The translations under genes and the position numbers were made by a program. From contig NZ_JAGS01000001.1 in NCBI RefSeq assembly GCF_000526775.1, forward strand, positions 3,596,001 to 3,660,000: a stretch of DNA of 64,000 nucleotides. Direction: 5' to 3'. The notes under the pieces were generated by a model, which saw nothing but the letters and a program-made list of their open reading frames with translations, searched no databases and was not told the origin of the DNA. Positions 1 to 7,912 of this stretch are shown here, piece by piece (position 1 is the stretch's first letter; the number at the start of each line of letters is the position of its first letter). The DNA is from Ruminococcus albus AD2013. GTDB lineage: Bacteria > Bacillota > Clostridia > Oscillospirales > Ruminococcaceae.

Positions 1-333
1 AATTCGGTGGCTCTTGCTAAAAATCTTGCCGCCGCATATTCCGAGGGCAGTGAGTACGGCGTGCTTAAAGCCCTTGCTGCCGCAGACGGCAAAAAAGCCT
101 TGTTGCGTGAGGGCGTATATCTTTTCTCCGAGATAGTCCGCGATTCCTGCGCACTGCTGACAAATGGCGAAGTGATAGGCTGTGATACTCATTCAGCCGA
201 ATCGCTCTCCCGAAAGCTAACACTTTCCGCAGGTGCCGAGCTTTATGATATACTGACGGCTGCCGTCCGCAGGATAGATGCGAATTGCAGTTTGTCATTG
301 GTATGCAATAGTTTGTGCGCGGAGTTGTTTTGA
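1..333 (+). CDS. holB: DNA polymerase III subunit delta' (3' end only)
   Basis: This is the C-terminal 110 codons of a gene that begins before the window; the frame is open from base 1 to TGA at 331-333. The protein is all-helical, with AAYSEGSEYGVLKAL followed by a segment rich in Leu and Arg, and ends in RRIDANCSLSLVCNSLCAELF-like helices. That arrangement resembles the C-terminal collar domain of the clamp-loader delta' subunit, where a helix containing several Asn and Leu residues closes the protein. Delta' is part of the complex that loads the sliding clamp on DNA. The ATPase-like N-terminal domains are outside the window, so the call rests on the helical C-terminus alone. Another helical protein cannot be excluded. 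Confidence 0.55.
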   Translation, partial: NSVALAKNLAAAYSEGSEYGVLKALAAADGKKALLREGVYLFSEIVRDSCALLTNGEVIGCDTHSAESLSRKLTLSAGAELYDILTAAVRRIDANCSLSLVCNSLCAELF

Positions 334-614
334 TCAAAGATAGTTTAGAGTAGAATGCCAAGGAAGAGAGCTTTTGGTCAAGCTTTTCGCGAAAAGGTCC
401 TAACGCCGGACGGGCGGATTTCGCGGCAACAAACCAGCGCACTAATCAAACTATGCCGCGAATCAAAGCGCGCGGTCAAGCCTCGCGCTAGCAGGCTTGC
501 GGAGAGCTCGAGAGGCGGAGCCGCTCGGTCAAGGCACCAAAGCGACGCGACAAGAGTGCTTTAAATAGCACAGCAAACTAACGTCCAAATAGGGCGCGGC
601 AATATCAAAAAAAA
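334..614. other. non-coding stretch between holB and the IS, with palindromes
   Basis: I see no convincing gene here; a 69-codon frame at 355-564 is Arg/Ser/Ala-rich, has no ribosome site and looks like chance. The stretch holds a perfect 14-bp palindrome CTTTTCGCGAAAAG at 383-396. At 592-603 there is GGGCGCGGCAAT, whose exact inverted copy lies on the far side of the IS at 2450-2461. Confidence 0.5.
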
Positions 615-761
615 GGGGGTGTTGCAATCGCAGCACCCTCTAACCATATCCGAACATCAGAGTAAAAAAACATATTAACGGGTGAAATAAGCTGTTTCAG
701 AGCGCACACCCCCAAGCCCTCTTCAAAAAAGAGGACTCGGGGGTGTAATGTTCTGCTGGTT

Positions 762-2300
762 TTATGCTGATTTCAGTTCAAAAAGAGAAATTCCAAGTCG
801 GTTTTCTGAGATCTTAGCAAAAAGCTTCTTTATGTTGTATGCAAGTCCCAGCAAAAGGAACTCAGTTCTGATGTTATTTTTGCCCCTGCACAGGAATCTT
901 CTGAAGCCATGATCCTGTTTCAGTACTCCGAATACGCCTTCAGCCTGTATGCTTCGGTTCATTCTGAGCTGTTTTCCGAATTCTGTCGTTATATTTTCCA
1001 GGCTTTCTGTTCTCAGTTCTTTGAACTTATGCGATATAGACAGCGTCTTGTTTCCTTTTGCTTTTGTACAGTTCTGTTTGTATGGACAACCTTCGCAGCT
1101 TTCACATCTGTACATAGCTTTTTCGGAAACGAATCCCGTCTTGCTTTTTTCGTGTTTAGTCCCGACTCTCCAAAGTATCCTGCCGGCTTTGCATACGAAA
1201 ATATCGCCCATTTCGTGGTATTCCATATTCTCGGGTCTGCCGTATTTTGTACGATAATTCCGCTTTTTGCTCTGCTCATAATTTACGGGTTTTATGTATG
1301 AGGTCATGTTATGTGATCTGAGATAAAGATAGTTCTCCTCGCTCTCATAACCCGCATCACAGATGATGTTTTTCAATACAAACAGCTCCAGATCGTTGAG
1401 CTTTGACAGAAACGGGATCAGCGTATTTACATCGCTCCGTTCGCTTGAAACGTCTATACCTACAATATACTCGCCTTCCACTGCTGCCTGTATGTTGTAT
1501 CCGGGTTTCAGCTGACCGTTTCTCATATGGTCTTCCTTCATGTGCATGAATGTTGCATCGGTATCTGTCTTTGAAAAGCTGTTCCTTCCGTCAAAAAGGC
1601 TGTTGTAATAGTCATACTGTGCCATTTTATCGCGATATCCTTCCAGCTTTTCAAGTGCTTTCTGATATGATGATTTATGATGTCCTTTTCCGTAAACTCG
1701 TTCAATACCGAATTTTATCATAAGAGATGACAGGGTCGAGATCATATCCGATACTCCTGTATTTTCGGGGAATCTCACACCATAAGCATAATTTATCTCA
1801 TCAAGTATCTCAGGCAGTTTGGTACGAAGTTTCTGCTCGTTTTTTGAGACCGCCTTTTTCCAGACGAATGTATATCTGTTTGCATTAGCTTCGATCTTGG
1901 TGCCATCAATGAACAGGTTCTCACCGCTTATCTCTTTCATATTCAAAAGATACTTTACAACAGCGTAAAACACACGCTCGATCTGTTCTCCAATTTTCTG
2001 TCGAAATCTTGAGATAGTGCTGTGATCCGGAGCTCCAAAGCCATCGAGAAGCCACATGAAATGGATATCCCTTTTGCAGAGCTGTTCGATCTTTCGGCTT
2101 GAAAAAGAGTCGTTCATGTAGCCGTAGATGAGTATCTTCATCATGATATCCTCGGGTATGGCGCCATTCCACTTGCTTATTATCGTGTATTCTTCTTTTT
2201 GATAGATCTCATCTATAACATTGCTCAATACTCTGACAGGTGAGCTTTCTTCGATGTAGATCTCATAATTCATGTTAAGACGCACTTGACAATTTCTCAT
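762..2300 (-). CDS. IS1182-family DDE transposase
   Basis: A 512-residue transposase that would cut and join the ends of the surrounding IS. The N-terminal part has the family's helical DNA-binding region with FGAPDHSTISRFRQKIG. The DDE residues are in the usual contexts: LFIDGTKIEANANRY (first Asp), IICDAGYESEENY (second Asp) and RSIQAEGVFGVLKQDHGFRRF (Glu). A Cys cluster, CESCEGCPYKQNC, lies between the last two. The frame is open further upstream to 2432, but that part overlaps the promoter and the IS end. I chose the ATG at 2300, downstream of an AAAGGA and of a TATAAT at 2349-2354 on the minus strand; an ATG at 2273 (MNYEIYIEE) is the alternative. The frame is intact, so the copy may be active. 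Confidence 0.85.
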   Translation of the reverse strand: MRNCQVRLNMNYEIYIEESSPVRVLSNVIDEIYQKEEYTIISKWNGAIPEDIMMKILIYGYMNDSFSSRKIEQLCKRDIHFMWLLDGFGAPDHSTISRFRQKIGEQIERVFYAVVKYLLNMKEISGENLFIDGTKIEANANRYTFVWKKAVSKNEQKLRTKLPEILDEINYAYGVRFPENTGVSDMISTLSSLMIKFGIERVYGKGHHKSSYQKALEKLEGYRDKMAQYDYYNSLFDGRNSFSKTDTDATFMHMKEDHMRNGQLKPGYNIQAAVEGEYIVGIDVSSERSDVNTLIPFLSKLNDLELFVLKNIICDAGYESEENYLYLRSHNMTSYIKPVNYEQSKKRNYRTKYGRPENMEYHEMGDIFVCKAGRILWRVGTKHEKSKTGFVSEKAMYRCESCEGCPYKQNCTKAKGNKTLSISHKFKELRTESLENITTEFGKQLRMNRSIQAEGVFGVLKQDHGFRRFLCRGKNNIRTEFLLLGLAYNIKKLFAKISENRLGISLFELKSA

Positions 2301-2362
2301 TTTTGTGGTACAATCCTTTCGTTGGTTTGATGTTATATTTGCAATTACATTATACCACAAAA

Positions 2363-2411
2363 TGAGACGCCTGGCACTACCTTTTTGGTGTGTCAGGCGT
2401 CTTTTTCTTTG
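2363..2411 (+). terminator. hairpin with T-rich tail at the upstream end of the IS
   Basis: AGACGCCTGGCACTACC pairs imperfectly with GGTGTGTCAGGCGTCT across a TTTTT loop, followed on the plus strand by TTTTTCTTT. It sits just upstream of the transposase promoter, a common insulating position in insertion sequences. Confidence 0.6.
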
Positions 2412-2430
2412 TTGGGGCTGCAACAGCCCC

Positions 2431-2864
2431 ATTCTATATGAGGAAAATTATTGCCGCGCCCGAAATCAACGGCGGTACGCTCGTTGATTTCTCGACCCGT
2501 CAGGGGCGAAACGTCCACCGCAGTCCCCACATAAAACCGTCAAAATCCCCAAACTAACACCCCACCCTCTGTGCAAACAAATGATTTTAAATTTAACTCG
2601 GACATATTTCTGCAAGAGTTGTACAAAAACGTACAACTTTTCGGCGTTTTTGACTGATGGTAAGAAAGAAGATCCCGCCTGTTTGCCGCACGGAATGTGC
2701 AGTAAATGAGCGTTTATATATAAAGCCCAGTGCGCACGATGGCAGGCGTGCCTGACACTGCGTCTAAGGACACACGGTTTGGCGTGCTATACTGTACAGG
2801 GCTTAGCAGCTTGACAACTGAATATTGATCGGACATATTGTAATAAAATATCCCTCTCTGCATC
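2431..2864. other. intergenic stretch between the IS and the ligase gene
   Basis: No gene is supported. It contains a hairpin with an 8-bp perfect stem (AAATCAAC/GTTGATTT, 2463-2490) and a second one (AGTTGTAC/GTACAACT, 2617-2638) followed by TTTT, which could act as a terminator on the plus strand. The rest looks unstructured. Confidence 0.4.
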
Positions 2865-2893
2865 TTTACTTTTTTGGTGATATGTGCTATAAT
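2865..2893 (+). promoter_or_regulatory. promoter of the phenylacetate-CoA ligase-like gene
   Basis: TTTACT (2865-2870), 17 bp, TATAAT (2888-2893). The start codon lies 38 bases after the -10 box. Confidence 0.6.
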
Positions 2894-2931
2894 TATATAG
2901 TTGAAAATACTTCCATAAGGAGGAAAAACAA

Positions 2932-4167
2932 ATGCAGATAACAGAAACTCAGCTGGCACAGGTCAATGACCGTATACGTGCGCTGATAGCATCAAACAGC
3001 TTCTACGGCAAAAAGCTGGAAGAAGCAGGCATAACCGAAGTACATACTCCCGAAGAATTCGCAAAGCTCCCTTTCTCCGAAAAGAAAGACCTTCGTGACG
3101 CATATCCTCTGGGTCTTATGACAGCCCCCGAAGAGGAGATAGTTCGTATACATTCTTCATCGGGAACAACAGGTACTCCCGTAATTATCCCCTATACCGC
3201 CAAGGACGTTGACGACTGGGGCGAAATGTTCAAGCGCTGCTATGAGGTAGCAGGCATCACCAATAAGGACAGGATCCAGATAACTCCCGGCTACGGTCTG
3301 TGGACTGCGGGCATCGGTTTCCAGAACGGTTGTGAAAAACTGGGCGCTATGGCTGTGCCTATGGGTCCCGGAAATACCGAGAAACAGCTTGAAATGATGC
3401 AGGCGCTTGAAACTACCGTGCTTTGCTCGACTTCTTCCTATGCACTTCTTCTTGCAGAAGAGATACAGAAGCGCGGAATCAAGGATAAGATACATCTTAA
3501 AAAGGGCGTTATCGGTTCCGAGAGATGGTCTGATAAAATGCGTGAGCGTATCTCAAACGAACTTGGCATCGAGCTTTATGATATTTACGGACTTACCGAG
3601 ATATACGGTCCCGGTATCGGTATAAACTGCGAGCATAACACAGGTATGCACATCTGGGACGACTATCTCTATCTTGAAATTATCGACCCCAAGACAGGCG
3701 AAAATGTTCCCGACGGCGAATGGGGCGAGATAGTTATAACCACTCTCGTGAAAGAGGGCGCACCCCTTATCCGCTACAGAACACACGACCTCTCCCGTAT
3801 CATTCCCGGTGAATGTCCCTGCGGCAGAAAGTATCCCCGCATAGATACCATCAGGGGCAGAACAGATGATATGATGAAGATAAAGGGCGTTAACGTGTTC
3901 CCAAGCCAGATAGAGGAAGTGCTTGCCGAATTTGAAGAGATATCCAGCGAGTACCAGATACGTATATCTCACCTTGATGGCAAGGATACCATGCGTATCT
4001 ATGTCGAGACCAACGGTCACGTTGATTTTGCCGAGCTTTCAAAGCACATAGCAGAACGTGTCAAGAGCAAGATAGGCTTCACTCCGATCGTCAAGGTAGT
4101 CGAGATAGGCGTGCTTCCCAGAAGCATGAAGAAGACCGCCCGTGTTATCGACGAAAGGTTTGATTGA
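2932..4167 (+). CDS. phenylacetate-CoA ligase family AMP-forming enzyme
   Basis: A 411-residue adenylate-forming enzyme that would activate an aryl or other carboxylic acid with ATP and join it to CoA in the cytoplasm. The phosphate loop SSSGTTGTP is at residues 75-83, YGLTEIYGPG near 220, RYRTHD near 280 and the hinge GRTDDMMKIKGVNVFPSQIEEVL near 310; the last motif and the C-terminal ACT-like tail are typical of PaaK-type ligases. It is slightly shorter than the usual 430 residues at the N-terminus, but AAGGAGG 7 bases before ATG 2932 supports this start. It has its own promoter and terminator, so it is a single-gene unit with no pathway neighbours. In gut anaerobes such enzymes are often linked to phenylacetate or indoleacetate metabolism; the actual acid cannot be read from the sequence. 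Confidence 0.85.
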   Translation: MQITETQLAQVNDRIRALIASNSFYGKKLEEAGITEVHTPEEFAKLPFSEKKDLRDAYPLGLMTAPEEEIVRIHSSSGTTGTPVIIPYTAKDVDDWGEMFKRCYEVAGITNKDRIQITPGYGLWTAGIGFQNGCEKLGAMAVPMGPGNTEKQLEMMQALETTVLCSTSSYALLLAEEIQKRGIKDKIHLKKGVIGSERWSDKMRERISNELGIELYDIYGLTEIYGPGIGINCEHNTGMHIWDDYLYLEIIDPKTGENVPDGEWGEIVITTLVKEGAPLIRYRTHDLSRIIPGECPCGRKYPRIDTIRGRTDDMMKIKGVNVFPSQIEEVLAEFEEISSEYQIRISHLDGKDTMRIYVETNGHVDFAELSKHIAERVKSKIGFTPIVKVVEIGVLPRSMKKTARVIDERFD

Positions 4168-4190
4168 TACTATTATATTAAACATTCCCG

Positions 4191-4224
4191 AGACCCGACA
4201 TTTATATTCTGTCGGGTCTTTTCA
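4191..4224 (+). terminator. terminator after the ligase gene
   Basis: GACCCGACA / TGTCGGGTC stem with a 9-base loop, followed by TTTTC. Confidence 0.8.
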
Positions 4225-4313
4225 TGGGCTTTGCTGCCATGCTCCTCAAAAAAACAGAGAAATATACAAAAATATTAAATAGCCGTAAAATCTTTGTATG
4301 TGCTCCCGCCCCC

Positions 4314-4342
4314 TTGAAATAACAGAAAAATCATGATATAAT
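4314..4342 (+). promoter_or_regulatory. promoter of the CE2-type esterase gene
   Basis: TTGAAA (4314-4319), 17 bp, TATAAT (4337-4342). A GCCCC..GGGGC hairpin follows in the leader near 4353-4372. Confidence 0.65.
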
Positions 4343-4405
4343 AAACAAAATGCCCCTGACGGACAGCGGGGCGGAGTTTATGGGTATAATGACAGGAGTA
4401 ATATT

Positions 4406-5596
4406 ATGGCAAAGAAAACGTTGATACTGCTTTGTGCGCTGGCGCTGAGTATTTCTGCTGCGGGCTGCGGCAAAAATAACAGTTCTGAAAATGACAGCAC
4501 ATCAAGCAGTCTGGTTACGGAGGAGAAGGGCATGAAGGGTACAAGGCTAACGGCAGAAAATGCAAAGCAGGTCGGCAGAACTTATCTTGATGATGAGGGG
4601 ACTCTGTGGTGTGCGCTCAGCGGTTCGGGTGTTGAATTTGAATTCACAGGGAAAAACCTCGATATCATCATCGAGAGCGATAAGGTAACCTCTACAGGTC
4701 CGAGGGATCATTATTCAAGGCTTGCCATACTTGTGGACGGCGAGCGCGTTGTCGATGATATGCTCAACGACGGCATCAAAAAGTATTCCCCGATACAGGG
4801 CGATACCGAGGTCACAAAGACTGTGCAGATAATCAAGCTTTCCGAAACAGCCATGTCATGCTTCGGAATACTGCCGATAAATCTTGAAGAGGGTGCTACC
4901 ATAAAGCCAACCGCATCAAAACCCCATAAGATAGAGTTCATAGGCGATTCCATAACCTGCGGATACGGTGTTGATGACGAAGATCCGACCCATGGTTTTG
5001 CTACATCCACCGAGGACGTCACCAGGGCATATGCCTATAAAACAGCACAGAATCTGGGTGCTGATTACAGTATGTTCTCCATAAGCGGCTGGGGCATAAT
5101 CTCGGGCTGGACCGGCAACGGCGAACAGCATCCCGAACAGCAGATACCTCTTTATTACGAAAAACAGGCTTTCTCCTACGGCGGTTTTGATGATGTTGAA
5201 GCGCAGTCGCTTGACTGGGATTTCTCGCGCTATCAGCCCGAACTTGTGGTGATAAATCTCGGCACCAACGATGACAGCTACTGCAAGTCAGATGAAGACA
5301 AACGCGCGGCTTACGTTGAGGGCTATGTTGAATTTCTGAAGACAGTCCGCAAGAATAACCCCGATGCAAGGATACTCTGTGTACTGGGTATAATGGGCGA
5401 TAACCTTTATCCCTGCGTTGAAAAGGCGGTATCGGATTACAGCGCCGAAACAGGGGACGCTAATATATCCGCATTCCATCTTGAGCCCCAGAAGCCCGAG
5501 GACGGACTCGTAGCTGATTATCACCCCACCGAAACCACCCATACCAAGGCGGCAGAAGCACTTACCGCTGAAATAAAGCGCGTAATGGGCTGGTGA
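4406..5596 (+). CDS. SGNH-fold carbohydrate esterase lipoprotein, CE2-like
   Basis: A 396-residue exported lipoprotein: a signal peptide ends in the lipobox SAAGC, so Cys would be lipidated and the protein held on the outer face of the membrane. After a Ser-rich linker comes a beta-sandwich domain (about residues 50-170) and then an SGNH esterase domain with the Ser block FIGDSITCGYG near residue 180, the Asn block NLGTNDDS near 284 and the Asp-His block DYHPTETTH near 372. This two-domain order matches CE2 acetylxylan esterases, which remove acetyl groups from plant polysaccharides or oligosaccharides. It is alone in its transcription unit with a good promoter. A substrate other than xylan is possible. 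AGGAG lies 9 bases before ATG 4406. Confidence 0.8.
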   Translation: MAKKTLILLCALALSISAAGCGKNNSSENDSTSSSLVTEEKGMKGTRLTAENAKQVGRTYLDDEGTLWCALSGSGVEFEFTGKNLDIIIESDKVTSTGPRDHYSRLAILVDGERVVDDMLNDGIKKYSPIQGDTEVTKTVQIIKLSETAMSCFGILPINLEEGATIKPTASKPHKIEFIGDSITCGYGVDDEDPTHGFATSTEDVTRAYAYKTAQNLGADYSMFSISGWGIISGWTGNGEQHPEQQIPLYYEKQAFSYGGFDDVEAQSLDWDFSRYQPELVVINLGTNDDSYCKSDEDKRAAYVEGYVEFLKTVRKNNPDARILCVLGIMGDNLYPCVEKAVSDYSAETGDANISAFHLEPQKPEDGLVADYHPTETTHTKAAEALTAEIKRVMGW

Positions 5597-5685
5597 GACT
5601 GCGGTAAACGAAAAACTCTGTCGGGAATGTGCGAAATAATAAGCATCGTCATCTGATGGTGCTGATAATATAAGGAAGTGACATT

Positions 5686-6204
5686 ATGAATAAACTGCTT
5701 GAAGCAGGAAAGATAGTTTCGGTGTTCGGATTGAAAGGCGAGGTCAAGGTACAGCCCTGGTGCGATACCCCTGATTTCCTCTGTGAGTTCGATACGCTGT
5801 ACTACAAAAGCGGTACGCCTGTTGAGGTGGAACGTGCAAGAGTTCAGAAGAATATAGTAGTTATGAAGATAAAGGGCGTAGATTCGGTGGAAGAAGCCCA
5901 GAAGATACGCAACCGCGTGCTTTATCTCGACAGGGAAGACGTTGAACTGGGCGAGGACACATATTTTGTGCAGGACCTGATAGGCCTGAAAGTCATCGAC
6001 CTGAACAGCGGCAGGGAATACGGTGTGCTTACTGAAGTCAGCGAGACAGGCGCTAATGATGTATACCATATTAAAAGCGAGAGCGGCAAGATGTACTACA
6101 TTCCTGCCATACCCTCTGTTATCGCAGAAACCGACGTTGAGGGTGGCGTTATGAAGATAACTCCTCTGGAGGGACTTTTTGACGATGCGGAGGAAATAAG
6201 ATGA
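5686..6204 (+). CDS. rimM: ribosome maturation factor RimM
   Basis: A 172-residue RimM, which binds ribosomal protein S19 and helps 30S subunits mature. The N-terminal beta-barrel begins LEAGKIVSVFGLKGEVKVQPWCD, the standard RimM opening. The C-terminal PRC-barrel has DLIGLKVIDLNSGREYGVL and ends YYIPAIPSVIAETDVEGGVMKITPLEGLFD. Start ATG 5686 has AAGGAAG 8 bases upstream. It overlaps trmD by 4 bases (ATGA), so the two are translated together. The usual upstream partner rpsP is missing here; a CE2-type esterase gene sits there instead, and I see no strong promoter in the 89-bp gap. Confidence 0.95.
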   Translation: MNKLLEAGKIVSVFGLKGEVKVQPWCDTPDFLCEFDTLYYKSGTPVEVERARVQKNIVVMKIKGVDSVEEAQKIRNRVLYLDREDVELGEDTYFVQDLIGLKVIDLNSGREYGVLTEVSETGANDVYHIKSESGKMYYIPAIPSVIAETDVEGGVMKITPLEGLFDDAEEIR

Positions 6205-6935
6205 ATATAGATATCGCAACGCTTTTTCCCGAGATGCTGGAGAATTATCTTTCACAGAGTATTGTGGGCAGGGCGAGGGCAAAGGATATATTCACTGTAA
6301 AGTGTCACGACATACGTGCATATACTAAGGATAAGCACAGAAGGGTCGATGATACGCCTTACAGTGAACAAAAGGGTATGCTCATGCAGTGCGACCCCAT
6401 ATTCAACTGCTTTGAAGCCGTGACCGAGGGGCGTGAAAGACCTCATGTGATATATATGTCACCTCAGGGCAAAACGCTTACTCAGCAGAGATGCAGAGAA
6501 CTGGCGGCGATGGATAACATTTTTATACTTTGCGGACATTACGAGGGGGTTGACGAGCGCATCATCGAAACTCTGGTGGACGAGGAGATATCCATAGGCG
6601 ACTATGTGCTGACAGGCGGCGAGCTTCCTGCGCTTGTACTTGTGGATTCGGTGGTGCGTATGCTGGAGGGTACCCTCTCACAGCCCGACTGCTATGAAGA
6701 CGAGAGCCATTATAATGGTCTTCTGGAGTATCCGCAGTATACAAGACCCGAGGTATGGCACGATATGAGAGTTCCCGAGATACTGCTTTCGGGACATCAC
6801 GCAAACATCAAAAAATGGCGTCATGAACAGGCTCTTATCACTACTGCAAAGAAGCGCCCCGAGCTTTTGGAAAAGCTTGAACTGACAGATGAAGATTTGG
6901 CAATAATACACAAAGTCGTCGATTTTAACAAATAA
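6201..6935 (+). CDS. trmD: tRNA (guanine-N1)-methyltransferase TrmD
   Basis: A 244-residue TrmD, which methylates G37 beside the anticodon of tRNAs reading CNN codons and so prevents +1 frameshifts; it acts as a dimer using S-adenosylmethionine. The family's knotted SAM-binding region is plain: VIYMSPQGKTLTQ, FILCGHYEGVDERIIE and EISIGDYVLTGGELPALVLVD. The C-terminal domain has YPQYTRPEVWHDMRVPEILLSGHHANIKKWR. The length is normal. The gene starts inside the end of rimM (4-bp overlap). No clear terminator follows in the next 100 bases. Confidence 0.97.
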   Translation: MNIDIATLFPEMLENYLSQSIVGRARAKDIFTVKCHDIRAYTKDKHRRVDDTPYSEQKGMLMQCDPIFNCFEAVTEGRERPHVIYMSPQGKTLTQQRCRELAAMDNIFILCGHYEGVDERIIETLVDEEISIGDYVLTGGELPALVLVDSVVRMLEGTLSQPDCYEDESHYNGLLEYPQYTRPEVWHDMRVPEILLSGHHANIKKWRHEQALITTAKKRPELLEKLELTDEDLAIIHKVVDFNK

Positions 6936-7111
6936 ACATGGTATATGTATTGGGCATAACTGATAAAGATGTTAAAAAGCTTTGGACAGAATGATACAAA
7001 ATATGTTGACTTATTGTACAACTTTAACTATCTATATTGACAATTGTTAACCTTTTATGGGTGAAACTTACGAAAATAACGCCCGCGGCGGTGGTTTGTT
7101 CAAAATTTGCG
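6936..7111 (+). other. AT-rich intergenic stretch after trmD
   Basis: No gene and no convincing terminator is visible. A GC-rich patch near 7081-7095 (gcccgcggcgg) breaks an otherwise AT-rich run before the HPr promoter. Confidence 0.3.
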
Positions 7112-7140
7112 TTGACTAAAAGGGCGTTGTCGGGTATAAT
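7112..7140 (+). promoter_or_regulatory. promoter of the HPr gene
   Basis: TTGACT (7112-7117), 17 bp, TATAAT (7135-7140). The leader to the start codon is about 87 bases and contains the direct repeat AATAGGGA(C/T)TG (near 7179 and 7210). Confidence 0.75.
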
Positions 7141-7233
7141 ATATTACATGAACAGGGGGAAAAAACTCCCACGACTCATAATAGGGACTGTGAAAATGTT
7201 TTATTAACTAATAGGGATTGGAGAGATCGCATC

Positions 7234-7506
7234 ATGTTACAGAATACTGTTGTTGTTCAGAATCAGGTAGGTCTGCATGCTCGTCCTGCTACATTCTTCA
7301 TTCAGAAGGCAAATGAATTCAAGTCTTCCATCTGGATCGAGAAAGAGGACAGAAGAGTAAACGCTAAGAGCCTGCTGGGTATTCTTTCACTGGGTATCGT
7401 TGGCGGTACTACTATCAAGATCATCGCTGACGGCGCTGACGAGGAAGAAGCTGTAAAGGGTCTGGTTGATCTGGTTGACAGCGGCTTCGCTGAGGAAGCA
7501 AGATAA
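7234..7506 (+). CDS. ptsH: phosphocarrier protein HPr
   Basis: A 90-residue HPr that relays phosphate from enzyme I to sugar-specific PTS components. The motif GLHARPA places the phosphorylated residue at His15, and NAKSLLGILSLG places a serine at position 46, the site used by HPr kinase in Firmicutes for carbon catabolite control. Having both sites argues for true HPr rather than the His-less relative Crh. GGAGAG lies just upstream of ATG 7234. It is a single-gene unit with its own promoter and terminator; enzyme I is not next door. A PucR-type regulator follows, but a terminator and a new promoter separate them. Confidence 0.93.
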   Translation: MLQNTVVVQNQVGLHARPATFFIQKANEFKSSIWIEKEDRRVNAKSLLGILSLGIVGGTTIKIIADGADEEEAVKGLVDLVDSGFAEEAR

Positions 7507-7527
7507 TTTCGATCTGAATAAAAGTGA

Positions 7528-7557
7528 CAGACTGTCCATACGGCAGTCTGTTTTTTT
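7528..7557 (+). terminator. terminator after the HPr gene
   Basis: CAGACTG / CAGTCTG stem with a 9-base loop, followed by seven T. Confidence 0.88.
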
Positions 7558-7706
7558 GTTAAAATGCACCTCGATCGATGCTTATCAACAAAATGTTCAA
7601 TGGTTACAAAATAGTATCGCTCATGTAGAATTTCATTGGCTGAATTTGTTGAAAATACACAATGAGACTTTCGATTTTACAATATATTCACACATTCGGG
7701 AGAAAA

Positions 7707-7729
7707 ATATGTTACAATTTGTAACATAT
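7707..7729. promoter_or_regulatory. 23-bp operator-like palindrome upstream of the PucR-type gene
   Basis: Two perfect 11-base arms (ATATGTTACAA and its complement) around one central base. CTTTCGAT near 7669 and ATCGAAAG at about 7728-7735 form an outer inverted pair. It lies about 80 bases before the -35 box at 7805, so it could be a regulator binding site; no bound protein is known. Confidence 0.45.
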
Positions 7730-7804
7730 CGAAAGCTCGAATGGGTGATTTCGGTCAAAGTGAAAAGTTTTTTTGAGAAATCTACGCTTTTTACTATAAA
7801 AGAC

Positions 7805-7833
7805 TTGCAAAATCCTGATTTTTTTGTTATAAT
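7805..7833 (+). promoter_or_regulatory. promoter of the PucR-type regulator gene
   Basis: TTGCAA (7805-7810), 17 bp, TATAAT (7828-7833). The rest of the 400-base gap from the HPr gene holds only the terminator and palindrome listed separately. Confidence 0.6.
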
Positions 7834-7912
7834 TATTGTAAGCGAATGTTTTGCTATTAAAAGGGCAAAACAAAACACGACAATAAAATTTGCAAGTAGA
7901 GGGGATCAAATT

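Larger units (their letters stand above)
615..2430 (-). mobile_element. IS1182-family insertion sequence, apparently complete
   Basis: The element is about 1.8 kb and carries one transposase gene on the minus strand. Its ends are imperfect inverted repeats: reading inward, GGGGGTGTTGCA at 615-626 and GGGGCTGTTGCA at 2430-2419 (11 of 12 match). Each end is also its own small hairpin (GGGGCTG-CAA-CAGCCCC at 2414-2430; a GGGTG..CACCC hairpin at about 617-638). Inside, a long hairpin (about 705-745) follows the transposase gene and a terminator-like hairpin (2363-2405) precedes it, which would insulate the transposase from outside transcription. No clear direct target duplication is visible. A 5'-truncated second copy lies at 62885-63569 in the opposite orientation. 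Confidence 0.8.
592..2461. repeat. 12-bp perfect inverted repeat flanking the IS
   Basis: GGGCGCGGCAAT at 592-603 and ATTGCCGCGCCC at 2450-2461 are exact inverted copies lying 11 and 19 bases outside the two ends of the IS. With the IS removed they would form the stem of one hairpin whose loop received the element. Confidence 0.6.

Noticed and set aside
355..564. 69-codon frame after holB
   Set aside because: Arg/Ser/Ala composition, no ribosome site, overlaps palindromic DNA.
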